Shown: positions 1-7,816 of the stretch, piece after piece
How the letters are laid out: the number at the start of each line of letters is the position of its first letter
How positions within the stretch are numbered: position 1 is the stretch's first letter
NCBI RefSeq assembly: GCF_002387895.1
Contig: NZ_DGLI01000030.1
Coordinates: forward strand, 1 to 47,636
DNA from: Clostridium sp. UBA4548
GTDB taxonomy: Bacteria; Bacillota; Clostridia; Clostridiales; Clostridiaceae
Direction: 5' to 3'
DNA length: 47,636 bases
Notes under the pieces: model-generated
Told to the model about the DNA's origin: nothing
What the model saw: only the letters and a program-made list of their open reading frames with translations
Databases searched by the model: none
Position numbers and translations under genes: made by a program

Positions 1-7
1 AAATTAT

Positions 8-184
8 TTTACAGACTCAAAAAATAAATAAGTCAGTATGATTGTATATTTTGAGTTATACTGCGTCAACAGAACCCTTAGATAGATCTACTATCTGCTG
101 AACCTGTTTCCTTGTCTGCACAAGCTTGCTTGTGAACTAAAAATATCCTTCACATCTTTGACTTGTTATTTGTTTTCAAATGCT
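8..184 (-). repeat. MITE-like structured repeat, copy A
   Basis: On the minus strand this stretch starts with GCATTTGAAAACAAATAAC at 183 and runs to a diverged end near position 8. It matches copies at 1988-2145 and 7429-7602 along its length. Internal signatures are AAGTCAAAGATGTGA, the hairpin CACAAGCAAGCTTGTG (absent from copy B), the block around AACAGGTTC, and an inverted pair TTTTGAGTTA/TAACTCAAAA (imperfect here). It has no coding capacity. The left end is degenerate, so the boundary is approximate. Confidence 0.75.
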
Positions 185-257
185 TAATAAGTTTTTAGAA
201 GAGTAATAGTAAGGTTAAGAACTGAAACTCGCATAAATAATATATATTGTTATATTG

Positions 258-293
258 CTCTATTGTTATAAATATATATTTATAACAATAGAG
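258..293. terminator. 36-bp perfect palindrome, probable bidirectional terminator
   Basis: Positions 258-275 (CTCTATTGTTATAAATAT) are exactly reverse-complementary to 276-293. Pairing extends a few bases beyond through a G/T position. It lies 15 bases past the stop of the minus-strand UvrC-like gene, where a terminator is expected. It has little T-tract, so termination is inferred from position and structure. Confidence 0.5.
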
Positions 294-307
294 TAATATT
301 TATATAT

Positions 308-1390
308 TTATGACATGGATTTTTCTAGATGTAATTCAATAGCTTCATCTATTTTTGTACTATTGATGGATTTAAGATGTTCATCAGGAATAATTATATA
401 CTTACAATTACTAGTCCTTAAATAACTATAAATAATTTGAGCCTCATCAATATCATCTCTAGTAACTTTAATAGAAGAATTAAGAACATCAGCATTAAAG
501 TTAATAAGTATATCATTTTTTAATACTTGAATTAATTCTTTGGTAAGGCTATGAAAAGTATATTTCTTACTGAAGATAACTTTATTTCCTTTGATAAAGA
601 AAGATTTAATTTGATTTTCTTTAAGTGACTCAAGCATCAGAATATTATTATTTGCCTTTGTAAAATCTATAACCTTTTCTTTGTTTATGATAGATTTTAT
701 TGCTTCTATACAATCCCTGTATTTTGCAGCAACTTCGAAGTTGAACTCCTCTGATGCCTTATTCATTGCTTCTTCAAGTTCTAAGATCAAAGTATTATCA
801 AGCCCATTTAGTAATCCTATAATTTTTTTTATTATGATGCTATACTGATCTTTAGCCCTGCCACCCATACACATACCAAGGCATAGTCCTAGGGAGTGCT
901 TAAGGCAAGTAGAATTTTTTTTAGTAGGATTACTACAATTTATTTTATAAAACTCCTTTATACCTTCTAAAGCATTTTCTATAATACCTTTTGTTGCATA
1001 GGGTCCAAAGTAAAGATTTCTAGGATTTTCATCATTACTATTTGTTACTTCTATCTTTGGATAACTCTCGTCCATAGTTATTTTTATATATGTATAAGCT
1101 AAAGGATTTTTCATCAGCTTATTATAGGCAGGTTTCAACTTTTTGATTAATTGGCATTCCAACATAAAGGCTTCAAATTCTGTATCTGTAACTATATAAT
1201 CAAGGTCCTTTAGATTTTGCACAAGTTTTTCTAGTTTTGAAGAGGAAGGCTTTGATTTGTAAAAGTATGATCTAACTCTGTTTTTTAAATTTTTAGATTT
1301 TCCCACATAAATTATAGTGCCTAAGGAATCCTTCATTAGATATACTCCAGGGCAACTGGGAAGATTTTTAACCTTTTCCTTTAGCGTCAT
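308..1390 (-). CDS. Short UvrC-like GIY-YIG nuclease (UvrC N-terminal half only)
   Basis: The 360-aa product matches the N-terminal half of the excinuclease subunit UvrC, which makes the 3' incision in nucleotide excision repair. The GIY-YIG core is visible: GVY at 15-17, IYVGK at 27-31 and Arg38, then the FEAFMLE segment near 72-78. Four cysteines at about 152, 162, 170 and 174 match the spacing of the UvrC iron-sulfur cluster. A UVR (UvrB-binding) helix pair follows at about 202-236. UvrC is usually about 600 aa; the RNase H-like 5' nuclease and the helix-hairpin-helix DNA-binding domain are absent. The ATG at 1390 is chosen because AAAGGA sits just upstream; an in-frame ATG at 1426 lacks such a site. 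It may be a Cho-like auxiliary nuclease that nicks one side only, or a decayed paralog. The reading frame is clean, which favours function. Confidence 0.85.
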   Translation of the reverse strand: MTLKEKVKNLPSCPGVYLMKDSLGTIIYVGKSKNLKNRVRSYFYKSKPSSSKLEKLVQNLKDLDYIVTDTEFEAFMLECQLIKKLKPAYNKLMKNPLAYTYIKITMDESYPKIEVTNSNDENPRNLYFGPYATKGIIENALEGIKEFYKINCSNPTKKNSTCLKHSLGLCLGMCMGGRAKDQYSIIIKKIIGLLNGLDNTLILELEEAMNKASEEFNFEVAAKYRDCIEAIKSIINKEKVIDFTKANNNILMLESLKENQIKSFFIKGNKVIFSKKYTFHSLTKELIQVLKNDILINFNADVLNSSIKVTRDDIDEAQIIYSYLRTSNCKYIIIPDEHLKSINSTKIDEAIELHLEKSMS

Positions 1391-1564
1391 AAAAATATCC
1401 TTTCTATATACATAGAATTTTAACAAAATAATAAAATTAAAGATAAAGCATAAACAGGATTATGGGTAGCATCTACACCTGTAATTATAGTAGCATTACA
1501 TAAAATTAACTTCAATGGATTATAGTATTTACCAAAACTTACTTTGAGTAAAATTACATTCAGT

Positions 1565-1678
1565 GTGACTGATGAAATATTAAAGTTTAAGCAACTTTTA
1601 GATATGAGAGCAATAACTCAAGAAGAATTTGATAAGAAGAAAGTTGAATTGATTTCCATATACACTCCTAGCTGTTAA
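1565..1678 (+). pseudogene. SHOCT-domain C-terminal remnant
   Basis: The frame reads VTDEILKFKQLLDMRAITQE and continues EFDKKKVELI to a stop. This is the classic SHOCT pattern (K-x-LLD-x-G/R-x-ITQEEF-x-x-K-K), a short oligomerisation or binding helix pair found at the C-termini of many bacterial proteins. Upstream, the same frame runs only about 14 more codons to a stop, and no start codon with a ribosome site precedes it. The rest of the parent protein is therefore missing. It is called as a remnant, not as a functional small gene. Confidence 0.6.
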
Positions 1679-1943
1679 ATTCTATAGAGTAGTTGACAAT
1701 TTATAGTCCTATGTAATAAGATGATAATGATAGGTTTCATTAAAAATAAATGAGGTGCTTTATGAGCGTGTTAGTATCTAAATAGATAAAATTTTATAAC
1801 TAAATAAGTCTTTGAAAAAGGGGTGTTTTATACCTTTATTTGTCATGGGATTATTTAGTAAAATCTATGAAGATACAATCCGCAAAGTGCTGTATATTAA
1901 GAAAGGGTAGTTTATTCTACCTTTTATGAAGTTACGTATTTTT

Positions 1944-1977
1944 AGCTGTGGTGGTATCCACAGCTTTTTTGTTTTTT
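1944..1977 (+). terminator. Rho-independent terminator
   Basis: Stem AGCTGTGG (1944-1951) pairs perfectly with CCACAGCT (1958-1965) around a TGGTAT loop, followed by a T-rich tail. It terminates whatever is transcribed from the promoter-like region near 1694, where only gene fragments remain. Confidence 0.85.
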
Positions 1978-1987
1978 GGGAATATTA

Positions 1988-2145
1988 GGCATTTGAAAAT
2001 AAATAACAAGTCAAAGATGTGAAGGATATTTTGAGTTAGACAAGGAAGCAGGTTCCGCAGATAGTGGTGCTATCTAAGGGTTCTGCTGACGCAGTATAAC
2101 TCAAAATAGACAAACAAACTGACTTATTTATTTTTTCAAAATGCC
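1988..2145 (+). repeat. MITE-like structured repeat, copy B
   Basis: This best-preserved copy starts GGCATTTGAAAATAAATAAC and ends TTTTTTCAAAATGCC, giving imperfect terminal inverted repeats of over 20 bp. A TTA lies immediately outside both ends (1985-1987 and 2146-2148), which fits a 3-bp target duplication. Internally TTTTGAGTTA pairs with TAACTCAAAA, and GCAGATAG/CTATCT form a nested stem. It lacks the CACAAG...CTTGTG hairpin found in copies A and C. It is inverted relative to copy A. Confidence 0.8.
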
Positions 2146-2227
2146 TTAATAGATGAAATCTATCTATAGGGATAGTATCTTCATGAAGTAAAAAGAAAAG
2201 AAAAATTCTACATGAGGAGAGAAGATA

Positions 2228-4135
2228 ATGAATACAAATACATTTAATAAGTTACAATATATGGAATTGAAGGAAGTAGTAAAGTCCTATTGTGTAAGTG
2301 GGTTAGGAAAAGACTTAATAGATAAGCTTGAACCAAGCACAAGTTTGAAGGTTGTGGATCAAAGACTTAATGAAACAACTGAAGGGCGGGTGCTTCTAGA
2401 TACTGTTAGTCATATTCCATTAGAGGGAGTATTTAATATAACAAATATTATAGATAGTATGGAAAAAGGAGCAATTTTAGAGCCTGAAGCATTGACCACT
2501 CTTTGTAATTTCCTAAGAGGCTGTAGAAAAATTAAGGAATTTATGAAGGGAAAAGAATTTTATGCTCCTACCTTAAGTGCATATGGAGATTCTATTACGG
2601 AATTTAAGTCTGTAGAAGAAGAAATTGAGTTTGCAATAAGAGGTAGTGTAGTAGATTCTAATGCCAGTAAAGAACTGAAAAAAATTCGTAGGCATATAGA
2701 AGTAACTGAAGGGAAGATACAAGAAAAGCTAGAGAACTTTTTAAAAAGTAGCAACAATAAAACTTATATACAAGATTTTTTCATTAGCAAGAGAAAAGAC
2801 AGATATACAATTCCTATAAAGTCCACTTATAAAAATTATGTAACAGGAACAATTGTAGAAACCTCCTCTAAGGGGTCTACAGTGTTTATTGAGCCAAGTA
2901 TTATATCAAAAAATACTTTGGAATTAGTAGAACTAAAATCCGAGGAAGCGCTAGAAGAGTATAAGATATTATCTTATTTAACAGGCTTGATTTTTGATAA
3001 TATAAGAGCAATAAAAATTAATATTGAGGTAATGGCAGAATATGATATGATTTTTGCTAAAGCTAAATATAGTAGAGAGATTCAGGGAATAAAGCCTAAG
3101 CTTAATGACTACGGATATATAGATCTTGTTAAAGGAAAGCATCCTCTATTAAAAGGAGATATAGTGCCTTTAGATTTTAGAATTGGAGTAGATTACAGGG
3201 CTTTAATAATAACAGGACCTAATGCTGGGGGAAAAACTGTTGCCTTAAAAACCGTTGGACTTTTAACTTTAGCTGTGCAGTCAGGGTTTCATATTTCAGC
3301 TAAAGATGGAACAGAGATGTCTGTTTTTGAGAAGGTTTTCGTGGATATTGGAGATGATCAAAGTATTGAGAACTCCCTTAGTACCTTTTCTTCTCATATT
3401 AAGAACTTGGCAGATATTATTAATTGCAGTAATAGGTCTACTTTAATCCTTTGTGATGAAATAGGAAGTGGAACTGAACCAAATGAAGGGGCAGGTCTTG
3501 CTATTGCTATTTTGGAAGAATTTTATCATAAAGGGTGTATAATCATGGCAACTACCCATTATGGTGAGATTAAAAATTTCTCTGAGAGTCATAATGATTT
3601 TGAAAATGCTGCTATGCAGTTTAAAAGTGATACCTTAGAGCCCTTATATAAATTAATTATAGGAAAATCAGGAGAAAGTAATGCTCTTTGGATATCTAAG
3701 AAAATGGGTATAAAAGAGTCTATTCTTGAAAGAGCAAGGCAATATATTGAAAATAAAAGTTACAACTTAGATTTAATAAAGGACAGCAAAGTTAAAAAGA
3801 AAAAAGAAGAGGAAGTAATAAGTAACAAGGAAGAGTATGAGTTTAAAACTGGAGATAAAGTTTTTCTTATAGATCATAGCGATTATGGCATTGTTTATGA
3901 ATCAGTGGATAGATTTAATAATATTAAGGTGTTATACAAAGATAGCTTTGTTGAAGTTAATATAAAGAGACTTAAGCTAGACTTAAAGGCCGAAGAACTA
4001 TATCCAGAGGGATACGATCTGAATACCTTGTTTGTAAGTTATAAAGAAAGAAAGCTTGAAAGGGATATAGAAAGAGGTTCTAAGAAAGCTCTTAAGCTTA
4101 TTCAAAAGGAAATGAGAAACAATAGAAAATCTTAA
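2228..4135 (+). CDS. MutS2-family ATPase lacking the Smr domain
   Basis: The 635-aa product has the MutS2 architecture: an N-terminal and core clamp region (about 1-300) and a MutS-type ABC ATPase. The Walker A motif GPNAGGKT is at 330-337 and Walker B ends in Asp410-Glu411, followed by GSGTEPNEGAGLA and the switch histidine in ATTHYGEIK. MutS2 proteins are usually about 780 aa and end in an Smr nuclease domain. Here the tail after about 520 is a Lys/Glu-rich segment, a small beta-rich stretch near 540-580 and a basic helix, with no Smr. It is probably a paralog of a full-length MutS2 encoded elsewhere. MutS2 proteins act on branched DNA or on collided ribosomes, and Smr supplies the cleavage in both models, so this version may bind without cutting. 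The start is supported by GAGGAG just upstream. Confidence 0.9.
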   Translation: MNTNTFNKLQYMELKEVVKSYCVSGLGKDLIDKLEPSTSLKVVDQRLNETTEGRVLLDTVSHIPLEGVFNITNIIDSMEKGAILEPEALTTLCNFLRGCRKIKEFMKGKEFYAPTLSAYGDSITEFKSVEEEIEFAIRGSVVDSNASKELKKIRRHIEVTEGKIQEKLENFLKSSNNKTYIQDFFISKRKDRYTIPIKSTYKNYVTGTIVETSSKGSTVFIEPSIISKNTLELVELKSEEALEEYKILSYLTGLIFDNIRAIKINIEVMAEYDMIFAKAKYSREIQGIKPKLNDYGYIDLVKGKHPLLKGDIVPLDFRIGVDYRALIITGPNAGGKTVALKTVGLLTLAVQSGFHISAKDGTEMSVFEKVFVDIGDDQSIENSLSTFSSHIKNLADIINCSNRSTLILCDEIGSGTEPNEGAGLAIAILEEFYHKGCIIMATTHYGEIKNFSESHNDFENAAMQFKSDTLEPLYKLIIGKSGESNALWISKKMGIKESILERARQYIENKSYNLDLIKDSKVKKKKEEEVISNKEEYEFKTGDKVFLIDHSDYGIVYESVDRFNNIKVLYKDSFVEVNIKRLKLDLKAEELYPEGYDLNTLFVSYKERKLERDIERGSKKALKLIQKEMRNNRKS

Positions 4136-4325
4136 AAATTAAGTTTATTTGTGTACTAAGGGAGATTTATATTTCATTGAATATTCAATGGAGTAAAACG
4201 TAAAGTATATATGAGGTTAATCTTAAAGAAGTAGAAATGCTTAGTACAATAATTTAAAGGTTTTGTATTGGTAATAAGCTATTTGGAGCAGTTGATATAA
4301 AAAGTTAGTTGAGAGGAATATTATT

Positions 4326-4760
4326 ATGATTAAAAAATTAGCTATAAATGACGATGAAATCAATAAGATAATGGAAATTTGGAAAGAGGCTACCATTAAG
4401 GCTCATAATTTTATTTCAGAGGATTATTGGTTAAATAGTTATAATGTTGTAAAAGAAAAATACATTCCCATGGCTGAAACCTATGTTTATTTAGAGCAGG
4501 GACAAATACAGGGTTTCATAAGTGTCATAGGCGGAGATTTTATTGGAGCGGTGTTTGTTCATGTAAATTGTCAAGGTAAAGGGATAGGAACTAAGTTAAT
4601 TGATTATGTAAAATCCATTTATTCAAAGATTAATTTGGCAGTTTATAAGGAAAACTATAAATCTGTAGAGTTTTATAAAAAGGCTGGATTCATAGTTGAA
4701 AGTGAAACCATAAATGAAGAAACTAAGAGACCTGAATATATTATGTGTTTTCAAAAGTAG
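4326..4760 (+). CDS. GNAT-family N-acetyltransferase
   Basis: The 144-aa protein is a compact single-domain GNAT. The acetyl-CoA pyrophosphate-binding motif A is seen as VHVNCQGKGIGTKLIDYVKS near 80-100 (Q-x-x-G-x-G), followed by NLAVYKENYKSVEFYKKAGF, the usual motif B with its YKKAGF signature. The substrate cannot be told from sequence; small GNATs of this kind modify amines on metabolites, antibiotics or protein N-termini. GAGGAA lies just ahead of the ATG. It stands alone, with about 190 bp upstream and 130 bp downstream, so it is probably its own transcription unit. Confidence 0.88.
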   Translation: MIKKLAINDDEINKIMEIWKEATIKAHNFISEDYWLNSYNVVKEKYIPMAETYVYLEQGQIQGFISVIGGDFIGAVFVHVNCQGKGIGTKLIDYVKSIYSKINLAVYKENYKSVEFYKKAGFIVESETINEETKRPEYIMCFQK

Positions 4761-4894
4761 CAGGAATATGAAATTAGGTTTTTAAAAATCTTATTTTGAT
4801 TTCTTAAGAAATATTTAAGAAATATGATAAGTAATTCTTAAAACCACTCTTTTATAATTATATATATAAAATAATTTAACAAGGGTGGGTTTTA

Positions 4895-5461
4895 ATGAAG
4901 AAGGTAAATCTTGCAATAATTACTGTGTTGATTATGTTAGTTGCCATTGTAACTATCTATGAGACAATGTTAAATAATAAGTCACAACAAGGGGATCTAA
5001 GGGGAAAAATTTATTCCTATATGATGGATAAGCAAAATCGAATAGAGGTATATGAGGCAGCTATTGACCTAAATGGAGGTAAGTCAGCAAATACCTGTGT
5101 ATATTTTTTATCAGAGGTTTTAAGAAGAAATGATGTGCAAATATCCAAGGATACAGCTAATACATCCCAAATTTTAAAAAAGCTAAATCAAATGGGATGG
5201 AAGAAAGATACTGATTATAAGAATTTACAACCAGGTGATATTGGTTTTACTACAGATGCCGATGGAAATAAAGAGGGTATTCCAACTCATACTTATATTT
5301 TTATGGGATGGGTGGAAAAAGGAAATTATGACTTCGCTTATATAGTTGACAACCAAGCAAAGGACTATGATAACAAAATTTATCATATTAGTAATATCAA
5401 AAATGTAGGTGAAGCAAATGGTTTTACCAAAGAAGCTTTTAGTTTCTTTATGAGCCCCTAA
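4895..5461 (+). CDS. Membrane-anchored NlpC/P60- or CHAP-like protein
   Basis: The 188-aa product starts with a single hydrophobic segment (about 5-22) preceded by KK, which fits an uncleaved signal anchor or signal peptide. The outer part has a papain-like order of motifs: Cys68 in ANTCVYF, a LQPGDIGF turn near 111-118, His132 in THTYIFMGW and Asp152 in VDNQ. This Cys-His-polar order is that of NlpC/P60 and CHAP amidohydrolases, which cut peptide bonds in peptidoglycan. Overall similarity to named families is weak and the fold call is an inference. A strong GGGTGGG site precedes the ATG. It sits alone and may remodel the wall or act on secreted peptides. Confidence 0.55.
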   Translation: MKKVNLAIITVLIMLVAIVTIYETMLNNKSQQGDLRGKIYSYMMDKQNRIEVYEAAIDLNGGKSANTCVYFLSEVLRRNDVQISKDTANTSQILKKLNQMGWKKDTDYKNLQPGDIGFTTDADGNKEGIPTHTYIFMGWVEKGNYDFAYIVDNQAKDYDNKIYHISNIKNVGEANGFTKEAFSFFMSP

Positions 5462-5806
5462 CTGAAAACTAATATTAATTATTTTTTAGTTGTATAAATT
5501 TAAGAAGTGATCATAATTTATCAGTAATTATACTATAAGCAGGACTAAAATATAGTTCATAAAGAGCAATAAGAATTTTGCCGAAATTACTTTAATTTAC
5601 ATTGTAAGTTACCTAGTATAATTTCACCTTTTGCCTCATACTTATATAACACCTATTTCTTACGAAGGAGATAGAGATATCTTTTTAAATTAACTTTTAA
5701 AGGATTCAATAATATTTTTCAACAATATTATTTTATGAGATAACTTATGTTGAACATAGGAATAATGTAATAGAATTGTAAGGAAACAGTTAATAGGAGG
5801 GGTACA
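5462..5806. other. 345-bp intergenic stretch, nothing clear
   Basis: AT-rich sequence between the NlpC/P60-like gene and the 54-aa gene. No reading frame with a ribosome site, convincing hairpin terminator, repeat or structured RNA was found. It presumably carries the promoter of the downstream small gene. Confidence 0.5.
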
Positions 5807-5971
5807 ATGAGAAGGGTAGATTATAAGAAACTAAGAAAAGACTTGTTAAGTAAAGCAAAAGCATCAGGGATTACACTTCTAGTTATAGTGGTAGAGAATG
5901 CGGACGAGGATAAACTTCTTAGTTTATCAGAGGAGTATGGTTTAGATATTTCACAGTATATTACTGAATAA
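5807..5971 (+). CDS. Small 54-aa protein of unknown function
   Basis: A short gene with a near-ideal ribosome site (AATAGGAGGGG, then TACA, then ATG). The product begins MRRVDYKKLRKDLLSKAKAS, has a short hydrophobic beta-like strand (ITLLVIVVE) and ends in an acidic helix and a SQYITE tail. It resembles the small conserved clostridial proteins starting RRVDYKKLR, whose function I do not know. There is no signal peptide or membrane helix. It is followed by the hairpin at 6031-6084, so it is probably monocistronic. The coding call rests on the ribosome site and the plausible alpha/beta composition. Confidence 0.65.
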   Translation: MRRVDYKKLRKDLLSKAKASGITLLVIVVENADEDKLLSLSEEYGLDISQYITE

Positions 5972-6030
5972 GGGAAATGATTTTGTGGTTTAAATTGGGT
6001 ATCTCAATGTTTATAAAATACCATAACAAC

Positions 6031-6084
6031 AAAAAAGGAACTACTCATAGTGCTTACTTATGCATTATGAGCAGCTCCTTTTTT
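6031..6084 (-). terminator. Terminator between convergent genes, better formed for the minus strand
   Basis: A 19-base arm (6031-6049) pairs with 6066-6084. In the plus transcript two positions are A-C mismatches. In the minus transcript the same positions become G-U pairs, giving an uninterrupted stem followed by a T-run. It therefore mainly serves the minus-strand DUF4397 gene but may stop the small plus-strand gene as well. Confidence 0.85.
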
Positions 6085-6086
6085 AT

Positions 6087-7196
6087 TTAGTCATTATTAA
6101 AACCAAAGGATACTATTACAATAGTCATATCAACTATTTTTTTGTTTGGAACTTGTAGGGATGACATAATTTCAAATATCCAAGGATAAAGAAGACTAAG
6201 ATCTCTTCCAGCCATATTAGCTCGTTTTCTAAGAGTGCCTTTGTATCTATTATGGTTTTTTTGTACATAATCAAGGATTACTCGCACTAGATATTCAGCT
6301 ACTTTTCTATGAAGACCGAACTTTTCAAGGTCGGAATAAACTACTTCATGTTTGCCGCAAAAATCATCCATAACTTCATCCATATTCTTAGGAGATCTAT
6401 ACATTGCAGTAGTGGTAGTAGTGGTGGTGATTTTATATTCTAGTGGATAATATTCTTCATCAAAGTTAGTAGTTAGAATTCCAGGAGTTCTGTTTACTGT
6501 TGCATAAACTTGTAAAGAAGGATCACCTTCTAAATTGCCAAGTACATAAACTGTATAGTAAAAGTTAGGCATAATTTCAACATTGGAGATAGTCATTACT
6601 ACAGAGGTACTTCCTGTAGGTCTTATTTGTAATGTATAAACTCCTCTTGGGATATTAATGTAATTCGTAACTTCACCAAATTCTACATCTTGGAAGAGCA
6701 CAGCACCATTTTGGAGCGTTACATCTACAGCTGGTGCGTCTGGAGATAAGTGAACTACCCTTACAAAAGCACCTTGACCTGTTGAAGGGGTTATATCTTC
6801 AGGTATAGGTAGCAATCTGAGATCATCCATGCTGCCAATTGCTGCAATAGTAAGTCTTGTTCCACTGGGGACTTCAACATCAGTATCAATAACTGGAGAA
6901 GTAGTAGTGCCAGTACCATATACTTTCACATTATAAGTTCCAGCTTGAAGAGGTAAATAACCAGTTGCCTCTGTAAAAGCTAGATTTTCAGCTACTAGGT
7001 TATCGTCAACATAGATATCAACTGCAGGAGCATCAGGTGAAGCGTGTAAGATTTTTACATAGGACATGGTGCCTTCAATGGAAGTACCGGTGTTATTATT
7101 GGTATCATTATTCATGCCGTTCATAGTGTTATTGTTATTCATATCATCAGAACGATAATATTGATAATGTTGTTTCTCTATTGGATTATTATACAT
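6087..7196 (-). CDS. Double DUF4397-domain protein with novel C-terminal helical region
   Basis: The 369-aa protein has an Asn/Tyr-rich N-terminus (about 1-40, repeated N residues). Two DUF4397 beta-sandwich units follow at about 45-130 and 145-235, each opening with the H-x-SPDAPAVD signature (KILHASPDAPAVDIYVD and RVVHLSPDAPAVDV). Then comes a run of seven threonines and a helical C-terminal region of about 100 aa (from MDEVMDDFCGKHEV) that I do not recognise. There is no signal peptide and no sorting motif. DUF4397 proteins are often extracytoplasmic, but here the low-complexity Asn/Thr linkers are more like those of spore-surface or structural proteins; that is inference. AAAGGA sits ahead of the ATG and it is transcribed alone. 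Confidence 0.8.
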   Translation of the reverse strand: MYNNPIEKQHYQYYRSDDMNNNNTMNGMNNDTNNNTGTSIEGTMSYVKILHASPDAPAVDIYVDDNLVAENLAFTEATGYLPLQAGTYNVKVYGTGTTTSPVIDTDVEVPSGTRLTIAAIGSMDDLRLLPIPEDITPSTGQGAFVRVVHLSPDAPAVDVTLQNGAVLFQDVEFGEVTNYINIPRGVYTLQIRPTGSTSVVMTISNVEIMPNFYYTVYVLGNLEGDPSLQVYATVNRTPGILTTNFDEEYYPLEYKITTTTTTTAMYRSPKNMDEVMDDFCGKHEVVYSDLEKFGLHRKVAEYLVRVILDYVQKNHNRYKGTLRKRANMAGRDLSLLYPWIFEIMSSLQVPNKKIVDMTIVIVSFGFNND

Positions 7197-7816
7197 TTTA
7201 AGTATCCTTTCATAATATTTACAATTTATAATATTAAGTTTTATTTGAAAGAGTTACTGTATTTAAGCAAAAAACAAGAATTTTCTGTTTTACTATAGAA
7301 AAAAGATTAAATCACTATGGGCAGCTGGGGTTATCTTAGTTAGTAAAAGGAAATAAAACATGGATTTGGATGAAGATAAAAGGTTTATTATTTAAATACA
7401 ACTAAGACTAGTATAAATACCTATGTAAGGCATCTGAAAATAAATAATAAGTCAAAGATGTGAATAATAGTTTGAGTTCACAAGTAAGCTTGTGCCGACA
7501 AGGGAACAGGTTCCACAGATGCCAGAGATATCTAAGGGGCCGGTTGGCACAGTAGAATATAAAGTAGACAAGCATACTGGTTTACTTATTTTTGAAGAGG
7601 TCTAGGTAGAAATAGCTTATGCTTCAAAATATACTGTGTTTTAAAACATAAAAGAAATTTAAGTAGTAAGCTACATTAACGATAATTTATGTAAGAAGCT
7701 TAAAACTAACCGTGTTAGTAATAAGTCCATCATATTAAGGTCAAACATAATACGGGATAAGTTAGTTATGACAAGCTATCTAAAAGAAATTTATAATGAT
7801 AAAGTGGGGTGTAGTT
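7197..7816. other. 620-bp divergent gap containing repeat copy C
   Basis: Separates the minus-strand DUF4397 gene from the HD-GYP-like gene. It contains repeat copy C (7429-7602); the remaining sequence is AT-rich and shows no reading frame with a ribosome site and no terminator. Promoters for both flanking genes must lie here but no consensus pair stands out. Confidence 0.5.
7429..7602 (+). repeat. MITE-like structured repeat, copy C
   Basis: Starts GGCATCTGAAAATAAATAAT, keeps AAGTCAAAGATGTGA and the hairpin ACAAGTAAGCTTGT, has AACAGGTTCCACAGAT in the middle and ends near TTTTTGAAGAGGTC. It is the most diverged copy: the right inverted terminus and the internal TAACTCAAAA block have drifted. 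It has the same orientation as copy B. Confidence 0.75.

Larger units (their letters stand above)
1391..2227. other. 837-bp gap: gene debris, terminator and repeat copy B
   Basis: This long divergent gap holds a SHOCT-domain remnant (1565-1678), a TTGACA box at about 1694 with AT-rich -10 candidates downstream, two tiny reading frames with plausible ribosome sites (one beginning MGLFSKIYEDT at 1845), a terminator at 1944-1972 and repeat copy B at 1988-2145. It looks like the remains of one or two small genes plus an inserted repeat. No intact gene was found. Confidence 0.6.
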
